A DNA stretch of 64,000 nt from Dehalococcoidales bacterium (GTDB taxonomy: Bacteria; Chloroflexota; Dehalococcoidia; Dehalococcoidales; BS750m-G39). Of the stretch, positions 32,799-42,643 are shown piece by piece; position 1 is the first letter of the stretch, and each line of letters begins with the position of its first letter. The position numbers were made by a program, and so were the translations under genes. The stretch lies in the NCBI GenBank assembly GCA_022865485.1, contig JALHSZ010000006.1, positions 1 to 64,000 on the forward strand, in the 5' to 3' direction. The notes under the pieces are model-generated. The model saw only the letters and a program-made list of their open reading frames with translations. It searched no databases and was not told where the DNA came from.

Positions 32799-32940
32799 GT
32801 CATTGCGAGGAGCGCCCCATTCTGTCATTGCGAGGAAGTCCTGCGCAGGCAGGACGACGAAGCAATCTCTAGGTATACTGTCATTCCCGCGAAAGCGGGA
32901 ATCCAGCCTCTCTTTTCCCTTTGTCATTGCGAGGAATCTC
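32799..32940. repeat. Composite of dispersed repeats: family A (GTCATTGCGAGGA...) and family B (GTCATTCCCGCGAAAGCGGGAATCCAG)
   Basis: Several units in tandem; family B unit is a perfect hairpin ATTCCCGC-GAAA-GCGGGAAT. Confidence 0.85.
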
Positions 32941-33485
32941 TAGTCCTTCTTATACTCCGCCCTTCCCCGCTCGAAGAGGTCTCCCCCGTGAATGTCGTTG
33001 GCGACCACGGCCGGGAAGTTCTCCACCGTCAGCCTCATAACGGCTTCGGGCCCCAGCTCCTCATAGGCGATGACCTCGGCCTCTTTAATGGCGCTGGCGA
33101 GCAAAGCGCCGGCGCCGCCGGCAGCGGCTAAATAGACGGCTTTATATTTTTTGATAGCCTCTTTCACCTCGGCCGAACGGCTGCCCTTGCCTATCATAGC
33201 TTTAACGCCCGCGGCGAGCAGGCGCGGTGTGTAGGCATCCATGCGGCGGCTGGTGGTCGGCCCCGCCGCCCCGATGACCTTCCCCGGTGGCGCTGGCGAC
33301 GGCCCCATATAGTATATCGTCTGCCCTTCAAGCTCGAAGGGCAGCTTCGCTCCCTTATCCAGCGCCTGGATAAACCGGTAGTGGGCGACGTCCCGGACGG
33401 TATAGATGACCCCGGAAATGAGCACGCTGGTGCCAGCGGTCAGCTTTTCTATAACCTGGGCGCTAATCGGCGACGTTATATTCAT
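32940..33485 (-). CDS. Class I fumarase / tartrate dehydratase beta subunit
   Basis: GPTTSRRMDAYTPRLLAAGVKAMIGKG; position after alpha subunit. Confidence 0.92.
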   Translation of the reverse strand: MNITSPISAQVIEKLTAGTSVLISGVIYTVRDVAHYRFIQALDKGAKLPFELEGQTIYYMGPSPAPPGKVIGAAGPTTSRRMDAYTPRLLAAGVKAMIGKGSRSAEVKEAIKKYKAVYLAAAGGAGALLASAIKEAEVIAYEELGPEAVMRLTVENFPAVVANDIHGGDLFERGRAEYKKD

Positions 33486-34327
33486 AGCATCACCTCTTTA
33501 TGCCGGGCGCTGTGGCACTGCAGGTTGACCGCCACCGGCAGGCTGCCGATATGGGCGGGCGAAACTTCGGCGTGCACGGCCAGGGCGGTGACGGTGCCCC
33601 CGAAGCCCATCGGCCCCACCCCCAGCGCGTTGACTCTGGTTAGCACCTCTTGTTCCAGTCGGGCGATTTCGGGGTCGGGGTTGGGCTCGCCCACCCTGCG
33701 CAGCAAAGCCTTCTTGGCCATGAGCATCGCCTTCTCCCCCGTCCCGCCGATGCCCAGCCCGATAATCAGCGGCGGGCAAGCATTACCCCCCGCCTCCTCC
33801 ACCGTCTTCAGCACCAGCTCGATAATGCCCTGCTGGCCGTCGTTGGGCAGCAGCATGCCCAGCCGGCTCATGTTCTCGGCGCCGGCCCCCTTGGGCAGGA
33901 CGCTAATCTTGAGCCTGTCGCCGGGGACGATTTCAGTGTGAATGACGGCCGGGGTGTTGTCTTTGGTGTTTATCCGTTCGGAGAAGGGCTGTTTGACCAT
34001 GGCTTTCCTGAGGTAGCCCTGCTCGTAGCCCCGCCGCACCCCCTTCTCGACGGCTTTATTGAGGTCGCCGCCGCTGATGTGGACGTCCTGCCCTATATCC
34101 AGGAAGATGACAGCGGTGCCGCAGTCCTGGCAGAGGGGCAGGTTTTCCTCTCTGGCGATGCGGGCGTTCTCGATAATCTGGCTCAGGAACTCCCGGCCCA
34201 GCGGCGACTGCTCGGTCTGGTGGGCTTTTTTGAGGGCGGCGAGCACGTCTTCGCCCAAGCTAAAGTTGGAATCCTGGCAGAGCTTGGCTACGGCCCGGGT
34301 GATGGCGCTGGCTTCAATCTCTTTCAA
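33482..34327 (-). CDS. Class I fumarase / tartrate dehydratase alpha subunit
   Basis: LPLCQDCGTAVIFLDIGQDVHI; GKGAGAENMSRLGML-like; IGLGIGGTGEKAMLMAKKAL. Confidence 0.93.
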   Translation of the reverse strand: MKEIEASAITRAVAKLCQDSNFSLGEDVLAALKKAHQTEQSPLGREFLSQIIENARIAREENLPLCQDCGTAVIFLDIGQDVHISGGDLNKAVEKGVRRGYEQGYLRKAMVKQPFSERINTKDNTPAVIHTEIVPGDRLKISVLPKGAGAENMSRLGMLLPNDGQQGIIELVLKTVEEAGGNACPPLIIGLGIGGTGEKAMLMAKKALLRRVGEPNPDPEIARLEQEVLTRVNALGVGPMGFGGTVTALAVHAEVSPAHIGSLPVAVNLQCHSARHKEVML

Positions 34328-34347
34328 TCCCCACCCCCGACGCTATT

Positions 34348-34393
34348 GTCATTGCGAGGAACTCCTGCGCAGGCAGGAGGACGAAGCAATCTC
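34348..34393. repeat. Dispersed repeat family A
   Basis: GTCATTGCGAGGAACTCCTGCGCAGGCAGGAGGACGAAGCAATCTC. Confidence 0.85.
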
Positions 34394-34409
34394 CCCTATT
34401 ATACTCTTT

Positions 34410-34850
34410 TTAAGGAAGATAGCGGTCAGGTTTGCCTTCTAAACAATCTTGGCAACCTTGCATGAATCCACTATAAAATCCCCAGTTGTTTGCTTCCACA
34501 GCTTGCTCTTTCTGCTTGTTATTGAAAGGAGCGCCATCTGGGAAGTGAGCATTAGCTACATCCTCTATCGTCCAATAACCTTTAGGGATATAGAACTCTC
34601 GGATATTGACCTGTGGGTTAAACTTCTGAGCGTCATCAACTTTGTCTGGAGGAGTCCAGAATATATCAGTCCTGTCTTTATCTTCAGCCGTCAGCCAGTA
34701 TCCCCACCCGTATCCTGTCTCATAGGCGAGGGCAAAGAACGTTTCATCCTCTTCTTTTGGTAAATCTGCTGCACAGCCCGCTACCATCCCTGAAGTCAGC
34801 ACCAAAATTAGCAGAATTATTATTGGGTATCGTTTCATTGCTCTTTTCAC
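34410..34850 (-). CDS. Hypothetical lipoprotein
   Basis: Signal peptide with lipobox (MVAGC); lower GC than neighbours. Confidence 0.6.
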   Translation of the reverse strand: MKRAMKRYPIIILLILVLTSGMVAGCAADLPKEEDETFFALAYETGYGWGYWLTAEDKDRTDIFWTPPDKVDDAQKFNPQVNIREFYIPKGYWTIEDVANAHFPDGAPFNNKQKEQAVEANNWGFYSGFMQGCQDCLEGKPDRYLP

Positions 34851-34870
34851 CCCACCCCTTAGACTACACT

Positions 34871-34942
34871 GTCATTCCCGCGTTCCACTTTGTCATTCCC
34901 GCCCCGTATCTGTGTACGGGGTAAACTCCGGCGGGAATCCAG
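34871..34942. repeat. Dispersed repeat family B (GTCATTCCCGC... GCGGGAATCCAG)
   Basis: Two left half-units and one right half-unit. Confidence 0.75.
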
Positions 34943-34947
34943 CCTCT

Positions 34948-35871
34948 CTACACCCCCAACGTTTTTATCAGCTCCCGCACTCCCTCGGCTGAGCTATGCA
35001 GGGCTTGCTTTTCCTCGGCGCTCAGCTCCAGCTCTATTATCTCCGCGATGCCCTTTTTGCCCAGCTTTACGGGCACGCCGATGACGCTGTCCTTTATCCC
35101 GTATTCCCCGTCGAGGCAGGCGGCGCAGGGCAGGACCTCTTTCTTGTCCAAGACGATAGCCTCGGCCATGCGGGCGATGCCCGCCGAAGGCGCGTAGAAG
35201 GCGCTGCCCGTCTTGAGCAGGTCGACGATTTCCCTCCCCCCGTGTATGGTGCGCTCCACCAGCCTATCAATAGTTTCTTTGGGCAAAAGCTCGGTAAGCG
35301 GCTTGCCCCTGACCGTGGTCAGGCGGGGGATGACCACCATGTTCAGCCCGTGCGCCCCCAGCACCCAGGCGGAGACATCTTTGGGCGAAACCTTGAGCTC
35401 GGCGGCGACGAAGGTGCTCAGTCGGGCGGAATCGAGCACCCCCGACATGCCGACGACGCGCTGGCGGGGGAACCTACTGGCTCTGACGGCAAGGTAGGTC
35501 ATGGCGTCTAAGGGGTTGCTGACCATGAGGATGATAGACTGCGGCGAATATTTTACGATGTTAGCGATGACCCCGCTGACGATTTTAGTGTTGGCCAGCA
35601 GCAGCTCATCGCGGGTCATGCCCGGTTTGCGGAAGAGCCCCGCGGTGACGATGACCAGCTCGGAGTCGGCGATATCCTTGTAGTCGCTGGTGCCGGTGAG
35701 CCTTATCTCGGCGTTGAGGACGGGCGCCGACTGCAATATATCCAGCGCCTTACCCGGCGCCAGCCCTTCGACGATATCGAGCAGGACGACCTCGGCGTAG
35801 CCCCGCTCGACGATGCGCTGGGCACTAGCCGCGCCCACATTCCCCGCCCCGATAATGCTGATCTTGGCTAT
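34948..35871 (-). CDS. mdh: Malate dehydrogenase (lactate/malate DH family), apparent ATA start
   Basis: IAKISIIGAGNVGAASAQRIVERGYAEVVLLDIVEG; ORF track starts at internal GTG 35838, which would delete half the GxGxxG motif; frame is open upstream but without ATG/GTG/TTG until a TAA at about 35967. Confidence 0.88.
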   Translation of the reverse strand: MAKISIIGAGNVGAASAQRIVERGYAEVVLLDIVEGLAPGKALDILQSAPVLNAEIRLTGTSDYKDIADSELVIVTAGLFRKPGMTRDELLLANTKIVSGVIANIVKYSPQSIILMVSNPLDAMTYLAVRASRFPRQRVVGMSGVLDSARLSTFVAAELKVSPKDVSAWVLGAHGLNMVVIPRLTTVRGKPLTELLPKETIDRLVERTIHGGREIVDLLKTGSAFYAPSAGIARMAEAIVLDKKEVLPCAACLDGEYGIKDSVIGVPVKLGKKGIAEIIELELSAEEKQALHSSAEGVRELIKTLGV

Positions 35872-36950
35872 TTTGCTTCCCTCATCTTTTTGATTACCGC
35901 GTCGGCGACCTGCGAGGTGCCCACGGACTCGGCGCCGTTGGGCTTCATGTCGTAGGTGACATCCTTACCCTCGGCGATAACGGCGGCGATGGCATTCTCC
36001 AGCCTGTCGGCGGCTTCCTTCTCGTCGAGGTGCCTTAGCATCATCACCCCGGAAAGCATCATGGACATCGGGTTCACCTTATTCAGTCCCTTGTATTTGG
36101 GGGCGCTGCCGTGGGTGGCTTCGAAGATAGCCATGTCGTCGCCCAAGTTGGCGCCCGGTGCCAGCCCCAGCCCCCCCACCAGCCCCGCGCAGAGGTCGGA
36201 GATAAGGTCGCCGTAGAGGTTGGGCAGCACCAGCACGTCGAACTGCTGCGGCCTCTTCACCAGCTGCATGCAGAGGTTGTCCACGATTCTATCCTCGAAC
36301 TCGATGTCGGGGTATTCCGGGGCAACTTCTCTGGCGGCGGCTAAAAACAGCCCGTCGGAAAACTTCATGATGTTGGCTTTGTGGGCGGCGGTTACCCTTT
36401 TTCGCTTATTGGCCCGGGCGTATTCGAAGGCGAATTTGACGATGCGGCGGCTGGCGGTCTCCGAGATGACCTTCAGGCTGACGCCGGAATCCTCCCTGAC
36501 CTCGCTGCCGGTGGCTTCGGCGACCAGCTGCCGCAGTCGGGCTGTCTCCGGCTTGTTCTTCTCGAACTCGATGCCCGTGTAGAGGTCCTCGGTGTTCTCC
36601 CTGACCACGACGATATCGACATTCTTAAATACCGTCGGCGCGCCGGGGTATATCTTGCAGGGGCGCAGGCAGGCGTAGAGGTCCAGCTTCTTGCGCAGGG
36701 CGACGTTGACGCTGCGGAAGCCCGCGCCGATGGGGGTGGTCACCGGCCCCTTGATGGCGACGCGGTTCTTCCTGATGGAAGCCAGCGTGGCTTCGGGCAG
36801 GACCGCCCCGAATTTCTCCAGGGCTTCGGCGCCGGCATAGACTATCTCCCAGTGGAAGCGGGCGCCGCTGGCTTCGAGGACCCGTATCGTGGCCTCGCTG
36901 ACCTCAGGCCCTATCCCGTCGCCGGGGATAAGGGTGACATTGTGAACCAT
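35868..36950 (-). CDS. Isocitrate/isopropylmalate dehydrogenase family, probable NAD-isocitrate dehydrogenase
   Basis: VTLIPGDGIGPEVSEA; RENTEDLYTGIEFE; YGDLISDLCAGLVGGLGLAPGAN. Confidence 0.92.
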   Translation of the reverse strand: MVHNVTLIPGDGIGPEVSEATIRVLEASGARFHWEIVYAGAEALEKFGAVLPEATLASIRKNRVAIKGPVTTPIGAGFRSVNVALRKKLDLYACLRPCKIYPGAPTVFKNVDIVVVRENTEDLYTGIEFEKNKPETARLRQLVAEATGSEVREDSGVSLKVISETASRRIVKFAFEYARANKRKRVTAAHKANIMKFSDGLFLAAAREVAPEYPDIEFEDRIVDNLCMQLVKRPQQFDVLVLPNLYGDLISDLCAGLVGGLGLAPGANLGDDMAIFEATHGSAPKYKGLNKVNPMSMMLSGVMMLRHLDEKEAADRLENAIAAVIAEGKDVTYDMKPNGAESVGTSQVADAVIKKMREAK

Positions 36951-36959
36951 CGTTATTCC

Positions 36960-37454
36960 TTAAAGCTTAAAGTCGCCGTGCTTCCGGATGTAGGGGAGAA
37001 GCCCCCCCTCCCCCAGAATCTTGAGCATGACCTCGGGCAGCTTGCCGAAGGTGAGCTGCTGGCCGTTGGTTTTATCATAGACGGTGCCCTTGGCCAGGTC
37101 GACCTCCAGCTCGTCGCCGTCGTTAATGCCGTCGGTATCACATATTAACACCGGCAGCCCCAGATTGATAGCGTTCCGGAAGAAGATACGGGCGACCGAC
37201 TTGGCCAGTACCGCGCTCACCCCGGCCATCTTTATCACTAATGGGGCGTGCTCGCGGCTGGAGCCGAGCCCGAAATTGCTGCCGGCGACGATAAAGTCCC
37301 CTTTCTTTACCCGGGAGGCGAAGGTCGGGTCGGCGTCCTCAAGGACGTGCTTGGCCAGTTCGGGCAGGTTGCTCCTGAGGGGGGCAAAGCGACCCGGTAT
37401 GATGTGGTCGGTGGAGATGTTGTCGCCGAATTTAAAGGCTCGTCCTTTAAGCAC
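36960..37454 (-). CDS. Aconitase/IPM dehydratase small subunit (LeuD-like)
   Basis: GDNISTDHIIPGRF; GSNFGLGSSREHAPL. Confidence 0.93.
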   Translation of the reverse strand: MLKGRAFKFGDNISTDHIIPGRFAPLRSNLPELAKHVLEDADPTFASRVKKGDFIVAGSNFGLGSSREHAPLVIKMAGVSAVLAKSVARIFFRNAINLGLPVLICDTDGINDGDELEVDLAKGTVYDKTNGQQLTFGKLPEVMLKILGEGGLLPYIRKHGDFKL

Positions 37455-38706
37455 CTGTCACCTCTCTGGGGTCGCTAATCTCGCCCTTAATGGCGGAAGC
37501 CGCCGCCGTAGCCGGGCTGCCCAGGTAAATAAAGGCTTCGGGATTGCCCATCCGCCCCTTGAAGTTGCGGTTGGCGGTGGACAGGCACGACTCCCCGTCG
37601 GCGAGCACCCCCTGGTGCAGTCCCAGGCAGGCGCCGCAGCCCGGGGGCAGGATAACCGCCCCCGCCTCCACCAGCGTCTTGATGTAGCCCGCGGCGATAG
37701 CCTCCAGCAAAACCTGGGGCGAAGCCGGGGCAACGATGAGCCGGGTATCGGGGTGGTGTTTTTTGCCCTTCAGGATATTGGCGGCTATAGCCAGGTCTTC
37801 CAGCCGCCCGTTGGTGCAGGTGCCGATAAACACCTGCTCAATTTTAGTCCCCTTTAGCTCTTTAGCCGGGACGGTGTTATCCACCTGGTGGGGCTTGGCC
37901 ACCATCGGCTCGATAGCCCCCAAATTTATGGCAATCGTCTTTTCGTAGCTGGCGTCTTTATCGGGCGAAAGAGGCTGGAAATCTTTTTCCCGCCCCTGCG
38001 CCTTCAGGTATTCCTGCGTAACCTTATCCGAGGGGAAAAGCCCCACCTTGGCTCCCGCCTCCACCGCCATGTTGGCCACGGTGAACCTGTCGGACATGCT
38101 CAGGTTTTTCAACCCCTCCCCCCCGAACTCCAGCGCCTTGTAGGTTGCCCCGTCGGCGCCGATAGAGCCGATAAGGTGCAGCACTAAATCTTTAGCCCCG
38201 ACGCCGGGGCGGAACTTCCCCCTGAGATTTATCTTGATGCTCTTGGGCACCCTCAGCCAGGTCTTGCCCAGGGCGAAGACTATGGCGACATCCGAGGAGC
38301 CCATGCCCGTGGCGAAAGCCCCCAGCGCCCCCGCGGTCACGGTGTGGGAATCGGCCCCGACGACGACGTCCCCCGGCTTAGCCAGGGCTTCGGCGACCAC
38401 CTGGTGGCAGACGCCGCTGCCGACGTCGTATTTCAGGCAGCCCGTTTCTTTAGCGAACTGCCTTAAAAGCTGGTGGTCGTTGGAAAGCTGCCGGTTGGGG
38501 CTGGGCGAGGCGTGGTCGAAAAACAGGGCCGTCTTTTTGGGGTCGGCCAGCCGCTGAAATTTGCCGGCCTGGAACTGCCTTACCGTCAGCGGCCCCGTGG
38601 TGTCCTGCACGAAGGCCAGGTCCACGCGGGATATGACGATATTGCCGGCACAGGCATCGCCCGCCGGCTTTTGCGTCAGAATCTTCTCAGCTAATGTTTT
38701 AGCCAC
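37447..38706 (-). CDS. Aconitase/IPM dehydratase large subunit (LeuC-like)
   Basis: VVGADSHTVTAGALGAFATGMGSSDVA; FIGTCTNGRLEDL; PPGCGACLGLHQG. Confidence 0.94.
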   Translation of the reverse strand: MAKTLAEKILTQKPAGDACAGNIVISRVDLAFVQDTTGPLTVRQFQAGKFQRLADPKKTALFFDHASPSPNRQLSNDHQLLRQFAKETGCLKYDVGSGVCHQVVAEALAKPGDVVVGADSHTVTAGALGAFATGMGSSDVAIVFALGKTWLRVPKSIKINLRGKFRPGVGAKDLVLHLIGSIGADGATYKALEFGGEGLKNLSMSDRFTVANMAVEAGAKVGLFPSDKVTQEYLKAQGREKDFQPLSPDKDASYEKTIAINLGAIEPMVAKPHQVDNTVPAKELKGTKIEQVFIGTCTNGRLEDLAIAANILKGKKHHPDTRLIVAPASPQVLLEAIAAGYIKTLVEAGAVILPPGCGACLGLHQGVLADGESCLSTANRNFKGRMGNPEAFIYLGSPATAAASAIKGEISDPREVTGA

Positions 38707-38720
38707 GTGAGCCTGTATCT

Positions 38721-40643
38721 CTAGCCGATTACCGCCAGTACCTCGTCTCTGGCCACCATGTCGCCATCGGCAAAGTTTATGGCCTTGACCTTCCCCCCCA
38801 CCGGGGTGGTTATGGCGTTAGCCATCTTCATCGCTTCCAGGATGAGCACCACGTCGTTAGCCTTGACGGTGTCGCCCACCTTTACCTCGTAGCGTATTAT
38901 GATGCCGGGCATGGGGGCGGTAATCACCGTCTCGCCGGCTTTGGGGAGCGGTGCTTGGGGCTCGGCTTTCTTTACCTCGGGAGCCCTGGCGGCGGGCCTG
39001 GATGACGGAGCCGCTACCGGCCGTGTTGGCGGTGCCGCGGCTGGCGCCGCTGTCAGCGGCGCGTCAGTCGCTTCCACGCCGACGCTGTAGACCTCGTCGC
39101 CGACATAGACCTTAAAGGTCCTGACGCCTGTCCCTGCCGGTTGAACGTCTCGCTCGGTCAGCTTGCCCGCCCTTACCTTGGCGATAAGCTCGTCCTCGCG
39201 CTTTATATCCTCCAGCGTCTTGCCCTTGGCATCCGCTGGCGGCGCCTCCAGCCCGTATTTCCAGCGCAAAAAGCGCATCCCCGTGGTGGGGTATAAGGCA
39301 TAGATGAGCACATCGCCGATATCCTTGGCGATGCCCTTGGTCGCCTCTTTAGCCTTCTCCAGCTCCGGCTCCAGCATGTCGGCGGCGCGGCAGGTGATGG
39401 GCTTCTCCCCCCGCGGGTAGCCCTTGAGGGCCAGCTTCTGCACCTTGGGGTCGATGGGGGCGGGGGGCTTGCCGTAGAGCCCGTAGCAGTAGTCCTTTAT
39501 CTGGTCGGAAATCATCTTGTAGCGCCCGAAGAGGACGTTCTGCACCGCCTGGATGCCCACAATCTGGCTGGTGGGCGTCACCAGCGGCGGGTAGCCCAGC
39601 TCTTTTCGCACTCGCGGCAGCTCGGCATAGACCTCCTCGATTCTATCCAGCGCGCCTGCCTCTCTTAGTTGAGCCACCAGGTTGGTTATCATCCCCCCCG
39701 GCACCTGGTGCATCAATACGGCGGTGTCGATAATGGACATCTTGGTGGTGTCCAGGAAGTCGCGGTATTTGGGGGCGATGGACTCGAAATACTGCCCCAG
39801 TTTCAGGAGATGGGCCAGGTCGAGCCCGGTATCCCGGTCCGTCCCCTGTAGGGCGACCACGATGGGCTCCACGGCGGGGTGGGAAGAGCGCAGGGCGAAG
39901 GGGGCTAAAGCGGTATCGATAATATCCACCCCGGCCTCGATAGCCTTGAGACAGCTCATGGAAGCCATACCGCTGGTGTAGTGGGTGTGCAGGTGCACGG
40001 GTATCTTTATCGCCTTTTTCAAGGCTGTAATCAGCTTGAAGGAGTCGTCGGGCGAAAGCAGCCCGGCCATGTCCTTGATGCAGAGGCTGTCGGCGCCCAT
40101 CTTCTCCAGGATAATCGCTTTGTTGACATAATAATCAATGTTATAGACCGGCCCCCCCAGCTTGGGCTCGGTCAGCGAATAGGAAAGCGAAAGCTGGGCG
40201 TGCTTACCGCACTCTTTGATCGCCTTGAGGCTGGTCTCGAAGTTGCGCTCGTCGTTGACGGCGTCAAACACCCGGAAGATATCTATCCCCACCTCGGCGG
40301 CGTGGTGGACGAAAGCGGTAACCACGTCGTCGGCGTAGTTGCGGTAGCCCACCAGGTTCTGCCCCCGCAAAAGCATCTGCAGGGGAGTATCGGGCATAAG
40401 TTTCTTTAAGATTCTCGGTCTCTCCCAGGGGTCCTCGTTCAAGAAACGGGTGGGCACATCGAAAGTAGCCCCGCCCCACACCTCCATGGAATAATAGCCC
40501 GTCTTGTTCATCTCGGGGGCGATTTCGGCCATGTCCTGGGTTATCATCCTCGTCGCCAGCGAGGACTGGTGTCCGTCGCGGAGGGTAACGTCGGTTATCT
40601 TCAACGGGTTTCTGGCGGCTGTCTTTTTCTTTACCGTCGGCAT
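38721..40643 (-). CDS. Oxaloacetate decarboxylase alpha / pyruvate carboxylase subunit B
   Basis: TDVTLRDGHQSSLATRM carboxyltransferase start; C-terminal biotinyl motif EAMKMAN. Confidence 0.93.
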   Translation of the reverse strand: MPTVKKKTAARNPLKITDVTLRDGHQSSLATRMITQDMAEIAPEMNKTGYYSMEVWGGATFDVPTRFLNEDPWERPRILKKLMPDTPLQMLLRGQNLVGYRNYADDVVTAFVHHAAEVGIDIFRVFDAVNDERNFETSLKAIKECGKHAQLSLSYSLTEPKLGGPVYNIDYYVNKAIILEKMGADSLCIKDMAGLLSPDDSFKLITALKKAIKIPVHLHTHYTSGMASMSCLKAIEAGVDIIDTALAPFALRSSHPAVEPIVVALQGTDRDTGLDLAHLLKLGQYFESIAPKYRDFLDTTKMSIIDTAVLMHQVPGGMITNLVAQLREAGALDRIEEVYAELPRVRKELGYPPLVTPTSQIVGIQAVQNVLFGRYKMISDQIKDYCYGLYGKPPAPIDPKVQKLALKGYPRGEKPITCRAADMLEPELEKAKEATKGIAKDIGDVLIYALYPTTGMRFLRWKYGLEAPPADAKGKTLEDIKREDELIAKVRAGKLTERDVQPAGTGVRTFKVYVGDEVYSVGVEATDAPLTAAPAAAPPTRPVAAPSSRPAARAPEVKKAEPQAPLPKAGETVITAPMPGIIIRYEVKVGDTVKANDVVLILEAMKMANAITTPVGGKVKAINFADGDMVARDEVLAVIG

Positions 40644-40727
40644 TATTTACTCCTCTCTCCGGGTATTTTGCCCCTTGCTGGCCCTGGTTTCGGGCTTGCC
40701 CCGGGGTAGGGGGTAGCTGATTTTCTC

Positions 40728-42275
40728 CTAAAGCGGGATGTTCCCGTGTTTCTTCTTGGGACGGGTGTCGTCCCCTCGGTTCGGCAACGACTCCAGCGCC
40801 CTGATTAGCTTGGGTCGGGTCACCCTGGGGTCGATGACGTTATCGATATAACCCCGGGCGGCCGCCTGGTAGGGGTTAGCGAAACTCTCCTTGTATTGCG
40901 CCACCAGCTCCTGCCGGGTCTGCTCGCCGTCCTTGGCTTTGGCGATAGCCTCCCGGTAGATGATATTGACCGCCCCCTCCGGCCCCATCACGGCGATTTC
41001 CGCCGTCGGCCAGGCGTAGTTAATGTCGCCCCGCAGGTGCTTGGAGCTCATCACGATGTAAGCCCCCCCGTAGGCTTTGCGGGTAATCACGGTCAACTTG
41101 GGCACGGTGGCTTCGGCGTAGGCGTAGATAAACTTGGCGCCGTGCCGGATGATGCCCCCCTGCTCCTCCCTGGGCCCGGGCATAAAGCCGGGCACATCGA
41201 CAAAGCTCACCAGCGGTATGTTAAAGGCGTCGCAGAAGCGGACGAACCTGGCCCCCTTGACCGAGGCGTTGATATCGATAATCCCGGCCATGTGGGCCGG
41301 CTGCTGGGCGACGATGCCCACCGCCTTGCCGTTGAGGCGGGCAAAGCCGACGATAAGATTAGGGGCAAAGCTCTGGTGCACCTCCATAAAGTCGCCGTTA
41401 TCGAAGACGCTGGAGATTATCCGCTTCATATCGTAGGCCTGGCTCGACTCGTCGGGGATGATGTTGAGCAGGTCTTCGTCCGTCCTCTCCGGGTCGTCCG
41501 TTGGTTTTAACTCCGGCGGCGGCTCCTTATAGCTCTGGGGCAGGAAGCCCAGCAGGCGCCGCACGCTCTTCAGGCAGTCGGGCTCGTTATCCGAAATAAA
41601 GTGGGCCACCCCGCTCTTCTCGGCATGGGTCTTGGCTCCCCCCAGTTCCTCGTGGGTTATATCGATGCTGATGACCGCCTTGACCACGTCGGGCCCCGTG
41701 ATGTACATCTGGCTGGTGCCCTTGACCATGAAGACGAAATCGGTGATGGCCGGCGAATAGACGGCTCCCCCCGCCGAAGGCCCCATCACCACCGACAATT
41801 GCGGGACCACCCCTGAATATAGACTATTGCGCAGCAGTATCTCGCCGACGCCGCAGAGGCTCATCACCCCTTCCTGGATGCGGGCGCCCCCCGAGTCCCA
41901 GATGGCGATTATAGGCGCCCCGTTCTTAACGGCCAGGTCCATCACCTTGCAGACCTTCTGCGCCGATACCTCGGAAATCGTCCCCCCCAGCACGGTGAAG
42001 TCCTGCGCGTAGACGAAAACAGTTCTGCCGTCAATCCTGCCGAAGCCGGTGACGACGGCGTCGCCCGGGTATTGCTTATCGGCCAGCCCGAATTCGGTGG
42101 CGCGGTGGGTAACAAACGGGTCCAGCTCTTCGAAGCTGCCCTTGTCGAGGAGGAGGTCGATCCTCTCCCTGGCGGTCAGCTTACCCTTGTCGTGCTGCTG
42201 CTGGATACGCTTTTCCCCGCCCCCCGCCCTGGCTTTTTTCTCCAGCTCGGATAGTTTGGCCAGCTTGTCCTTCAT
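40728..42275 (-). CDS. Acyl-CoA carboxylase/methylmalonyl-CoA decarboxylase carboxyltransferase subunit (MmdA/PccB-like)
   Basis: [82 protein letters not shown]; start set to ATG 42275. Confidence 0.93.
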   Translation of the reverse strand: MKDKLAKLSELEKKARAGGGEKRIQQQHDKGKLTARERIDLLLDKGSFEELDPFVTHRATEFGLADKQYPGDAVVTGFGRIDGRTVFVYAQDFTVLGGTISEVSAQKVCKVMDLAVKNGAPIIAIWDSGGARIQEGVMSLCGVGEILLRNSLYSGVVPQLSVVMGPSAGGAVYSPAITDFVFMVKGTSQMYITGPDVVKAVISIDITHEELGGAKTHAEKSGVAHFISDNEPDCLKSVRRLLGFLPQSYKEPPPELKPTDDPERTDEDLLNIIPDESSQAYDMKRIISSVFDNGDFMEVHQSFAPNLIVGFARLNGKAVGIVAQQPAHMAGIIDINASVKGARFVRFCDAFNIPLVSFVDVPGFMPGPREEQGGIIRHGAKFIYAYAEATVPKLTVITRKAYGGAYIVMSSKHLRGDINYAWPTAEIAVMGPEGAVNIIYREAIAKAKDGEQTRQELVAQYKESFANPYQAAARGYIDNVIDPRVTRPKLIRALESLPNRGDDTRPKKKHGNIPL

Positions 42276-42411
42276 CGCAATCTGGGCTCCAAATCGGTAA
42301 GAAAATTGGGGTGTAATCGTCAATAATCATATCATAATGCCCAAAAGATAGGCAAGCCCATCTGGCAAACGTTTACCGCCTCCCGCCCCAGGTATTTCTT
42401 CCCACCCACCT

Positions 42412-42585
42412 GTCATTGCGAGGAAGTCCTTCCGCTGAAGGACGACGAAGCAATCTCTCTGTATATTGTCATTCCCGCTCCCCATTGTCATTCCCGCTCC
42501 CCATTGTCATTCCCGCGAAGGCGGGAATCCAGTCCCCCTTTTCCCTTACTGTCATTCTGAGGGAGCGAAGCGACCGAAGAATCTC
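42412..42585. repeat. Composite of dispersed repeats families A and B plus GTCATTCTGAGGGAGCGAAGCGACCGAAGAATCTC
   Basis: Units read directly: one full family A unit, three family B left arms and one right arm, one third-type unit. Confidence 0.85.
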
Positions 42586-42643
42586 CCCCTCCATCTAGTC
42601 ACCCCGCCCAAAGAGTGCTAAAATATAAGCGGGGTTTTTGGTT

